Assembly (NCBI RefSeq): GCF_000988165.1
Contig: NW_020169298.1
Span: forward strand, 106,243-170,242
DNA length: 64,000 bases
Direction: 5' to 3'
DNA from: Vairimorpha ceranae
Lineage: Eukaryota; Microsporidia; Nosematidae
Below, one piece after another: positions 62,100-64,000 of the stretch (positions within the stretch are counted from its first letter, which is position 1; each line of letters opens with the position of its first letter). A program made the translations under genes and the position numbers. The notes beneath the pieces were generated by a model. That model was given only the letters and a program-made list of their open reading frames with translations, was not told the origin of the DNA and searched no databases.

Positions 62100-62830
62100 A
62101 ATATATTTTATTTTATTTTATTTTTTTTTTATTCTACTCTGGCCTTAACAAAAGTAGCAAGACTATTGTATTTCTTAATATGTGATTTAAATTGCTTTCA
62201 GTTGTCGATATTTTTTGGAATATCTGACACTACTATTGCAAAGTATAAGTCTTTACTTTTAATTTGTTACAAAGCTATCTTAAAAAAAGGCCTGTTGTGT
62301 TGAGAGGATGTGGTATAATTGTTGAAGTTGGTGAAAAAGTTTTGTCACGTAAAGCGATTATTAGAAATCCTACAAGCGCCGATAATACTAGGGATACAAT
62401 TTGGATATTAGGTGGAATAGACCAAACAAAAGAGAGAAAATCCTTTCTTTGTAGAGATGCTGTTCGTACTATAGGATCATTAATCGTGATTATGGTGCCT
62501 AATATCAAAAATGATAGCATTCTATTTACCAACAGACACCCGTTATATCCGTCTATTGCAAGAAATTTGAATTTTAAGCACAAAATAGTTAATCATTCTG
62601 AAGGTTTTAGGTCAGAAGATGGCACCCATACAAATAACATAGAAGGCTTTTGGGGCCATATGAAAAGTACTATGAGGAAATAAAATGGCGTTTTTCGTGA
62701 CCATATCGACGCCCGGTTAATTCTTTATACATTTAAGCGACAGTATATTTTAGGTAAAAGCAATGAAGAATCTTCTGAAGTATATATTGATATTTTGAAA
62801 AAATTATTAATAATATTTTAATAACCTTTG
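62100..62830 (+). pseudogene. Merlin (ISXO2/IS1595-like) transposase relic, plus strand
   Basis: The frame pieces give a Merlin transposase: FFGISDTTIAKYKSLLL (helix-turn-helix) near 62210, then RGCGIIVEVGEKVLSRK near 62320 (the usual VEVDE has Gly for the first catalytic Asp), WILGGIDQTKERKSF, NDSILFTNRHPLYPSIA near 62520 (Asn in place of the second Asp), HKIVNHSEGF, and HTNNIEGFWGHMKSTMRK near 62640 (third acidic residue kept). A frameshift lies between the N- and C-terminal pieces near 62300, and a stop after 62683 precedes a conserved tail (NGVFRDHIDARLILYTFKRQY). Dead copy. Confidence 0.85.
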
Positions 62831-62870
62831 TTTTATGTTTCTTGAAGTCAGGCAAATTCGTGGAGAGGTC

Positions 62871-62884
62871 GCGCCGACTGGCGC
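62871..62884. repeat. Short GC hairpin after the Merlin relic
   Basis: GCGCC, a GACT loop, GGCGC, in a short GC-rich patch (62855-62900). It could be a remnant of a transposon end. Confidence 0.5.
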
Positions 62885-63009
62885 TATTCAATCTTTCCAC
62901 CCCCTTATTATTGCAGAAAATTAAAATATTTATTTAAAAGATTATTAGTTAAAAAGAACTGGTTCCTAAACATTGTAATTTATTTATAAAAGGCCATTCT
63001 TGGCGTCTT

Positions 63010-63874
63010 GTTATCGCTATTTTGGACGTTTCGTTTTCTCCATTGCCACTCATTTAAAAAAAATTAATTTTTTTTATTAAATACGACCCGTTTCCAATAA
63101 GCATGCTTAAGATGTAACCACGGGTTTTTAATTTAGTTCGTATGTACTCCTTGAGCATTAAAAAACCCAACAGAGTGGTTTATAACTTCATGTTAAGATC
63201 CAAATTTAGCAACGGCTCCGGGCAAGACGGATAACCATCAGTAACAATGATAGATCCGGATACAACATGTTCTTTGAACATGTCTAATATAGTCGAAACT
63301 TTTCTGTTAGGAACAAGCTCCAGAACACAAATCCCACAATTTCCTTCTTCTACACCTCCTACTAACCATTGTACATTAGGTTTGTTGTCTAGAGTACTAG
63401 ATAGGTTCGATTTTAACTCCCCATTACAAATAGCAGCTTTGTAAACTGCACCCCAATACCTTCTCCACCTATTTTAACCATTTCTGGCTCTTGTTTAGAA
63501 AATACTTGCAAGATCAGGTCTTTTATTTTAATGTAAGTGTTCTTCGAACAATCGCAAAAATCAATGCCCCGTGCTAGGGTATAATCATATACCCAGCAAT
63601 ACATTCCCCTAAGAATTTTTACAAATTCTATATTCAGGGAGGCCATTTTAGACCCCTTCCTTAGGCTTGCCTTTGATCTGCATGCCTTAGAAGAGCATAT
63701 GTAAGCATACCCGTCTATATACGTGGCAGTCACTATAATCATCATTCTGTTATCACATTTCACACAACTTATTTCTTTTTTTATAAGATTAAATTTTAAA
63801 AAAGAATCTATTGTCTTGGTGTTTTTTATAAAAAATTCTTCACTATATTTAAAACATAAAATTATTTCTTCCAT
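63010..63874 (-). pseudogene. Merlin (ISXO2/IS1595-like) transposase relic, minus strand
   Basis: Starts with the 153-codon ORF 63413-63874: MEEIILCFKYSEEFFIKN, a zinc region (CVKC...ICSSKAC), and KIGGEGIGVQF. After a frame change near 63440 the match continues: ICNGELKSNLSST, VQWLVGGVEEGNCGICVLEL, SGSIIVTDGYPS (second Asp intact), then after another shift HEVINHSVGFFNAQGVHTN followed by a stop and IKNPWLHLKHAYWKR. The first Asp is lost in the frameshift and the third acidic residue falls at the Lys of IKNPW. A CCCC at 63888-63891 precedes the ATG on the coding strand. It is a different, more distant copy from the plus-strand Merlin. Confidence 0.85.
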
Positions 63875-63938
63875 CTAATCCATAATAGGGGTTAAAAAAT
63901 AATTCTTTTTTTACATTTACTCCATCCTTCCACACTCT

Positions 63939-63985
63939 CCGAATAACTGCGTTCTTTTTAAAAAAAATTGTACGTAGTTATTCGG
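63939..63985. repeat. Inverted repeat near the right edge
   Basis: CCGAATAACTGCGT at 63939-63952 and ACGTAGTTATTCGG at 63972-63985; 13 of 14 positions pair. It may be the outer end of the Merlin relic or an unrelated palindrome. Confidence 0.75.
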
Positions 63986-63998
63986 GGGGGGGGGGGGG
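63984..63998. repeat. G15 homopolymer at the window end
   Basis: Fifteen G in a row. Highly unusual in DNA this AT-rich. It may be the start of a real repeat, or a sequencing or assembly artefact. Confidence 0.8.
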
Positions 63999-64000
63999 AA

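Noticed and set aside
61916..62185. 89-codon ORF at the GC-rich block boundary
   Set aside because: Runs from the repeat block into poly-T and the Merlin relic; no motif of its own.

Overview
The window is nuclear DNA of a microsporidian (obligate intracellular fungal relative). The evidence is: very AT-rich sequence; intron-free eukaryotic genes, many clearly shorter than their yeast or animal relatives (MOT1, DDX60-like helicase, Utp21, PITP, B55, Sgt1 without TPRs); and a CCC/CCCC (occasionally GGG) triplet within about 20 bases upstream of most start codons, the known microsporidian start-proximal promoter signal. Several starts were moved to an internal ATG because of that signal (kinase, Sec61-gamma, uS4, Pus7). 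The species cannot be named from the sequence; long AT-rich spacers and many DNA transposon relics argue for one of the larger, repeat-rich microsporidian genomes.

Layout. 1-350 holds the 5' part of a mevalonate diphosphate decarboxylase gene on the minus strand, cut by the window edge. 350-14,900 is gene-poor: a decayed Tc1-like transposon with Sleeping Beauty-style IR/DR ends (2706-4176), a Mutator-like (MULE) relic, an integrase-core relic, and two divergent paralogous TALE homeobox genes (4447-5013 minus; 10955-11542 plus) about 5.9 kb apart, resembling the divergent homeobox pair discussed as a possible sex-related locus in other microsporidia.

14,900-47,000 is the gene-dense core: a non-RD protein kinase, a beta-propeller protein, a PX protein, a Qa-SNARE, Sgt1, PP2A-B55, 6-phosphogluconate dehydrogenase, Sec61-gamma, a Brl1/Brr6-like nuclear envelope protein, Pus7, eL21, SmG, uS4, a PITP, a DDX60-like DExH helicase, a secreted reprolysin-type metalloprotease, Utp21, RPA2, TFIIE-beta, MCM5, a Pin1-type isomerase and RPB10. 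Most are housekeeping genes (ribosome, splicing, replication, transcription, secretion). Gene ends are tightly packed: 3-bp and 7-bp convergent gaps, a 17-bp convergent overlap, and a 41-bp divergent promoter.

46,660-53,200 holds two genes for predicted secreted, coiled-coil/helical proteins that look like distant paralogs, flanking a decayed MULE. 53,780-61,205 has Cdc20/Cdh1, MOT1, a small possible secreted ORF and an HSP20-like protein. The right edge (61,540-64,000) is repetitive: a GC-rich block with a 93-bp tandem duplication, two convergent broken Merlin (ISXO2/IS1595-like) transposase genes, an inverted repeat and a G15 run at the window end.

No confident tRNA, rRNA, CRISPR array or spliceosomal intron was seen. 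Functions are from reading motifs by eye; no database search was run.
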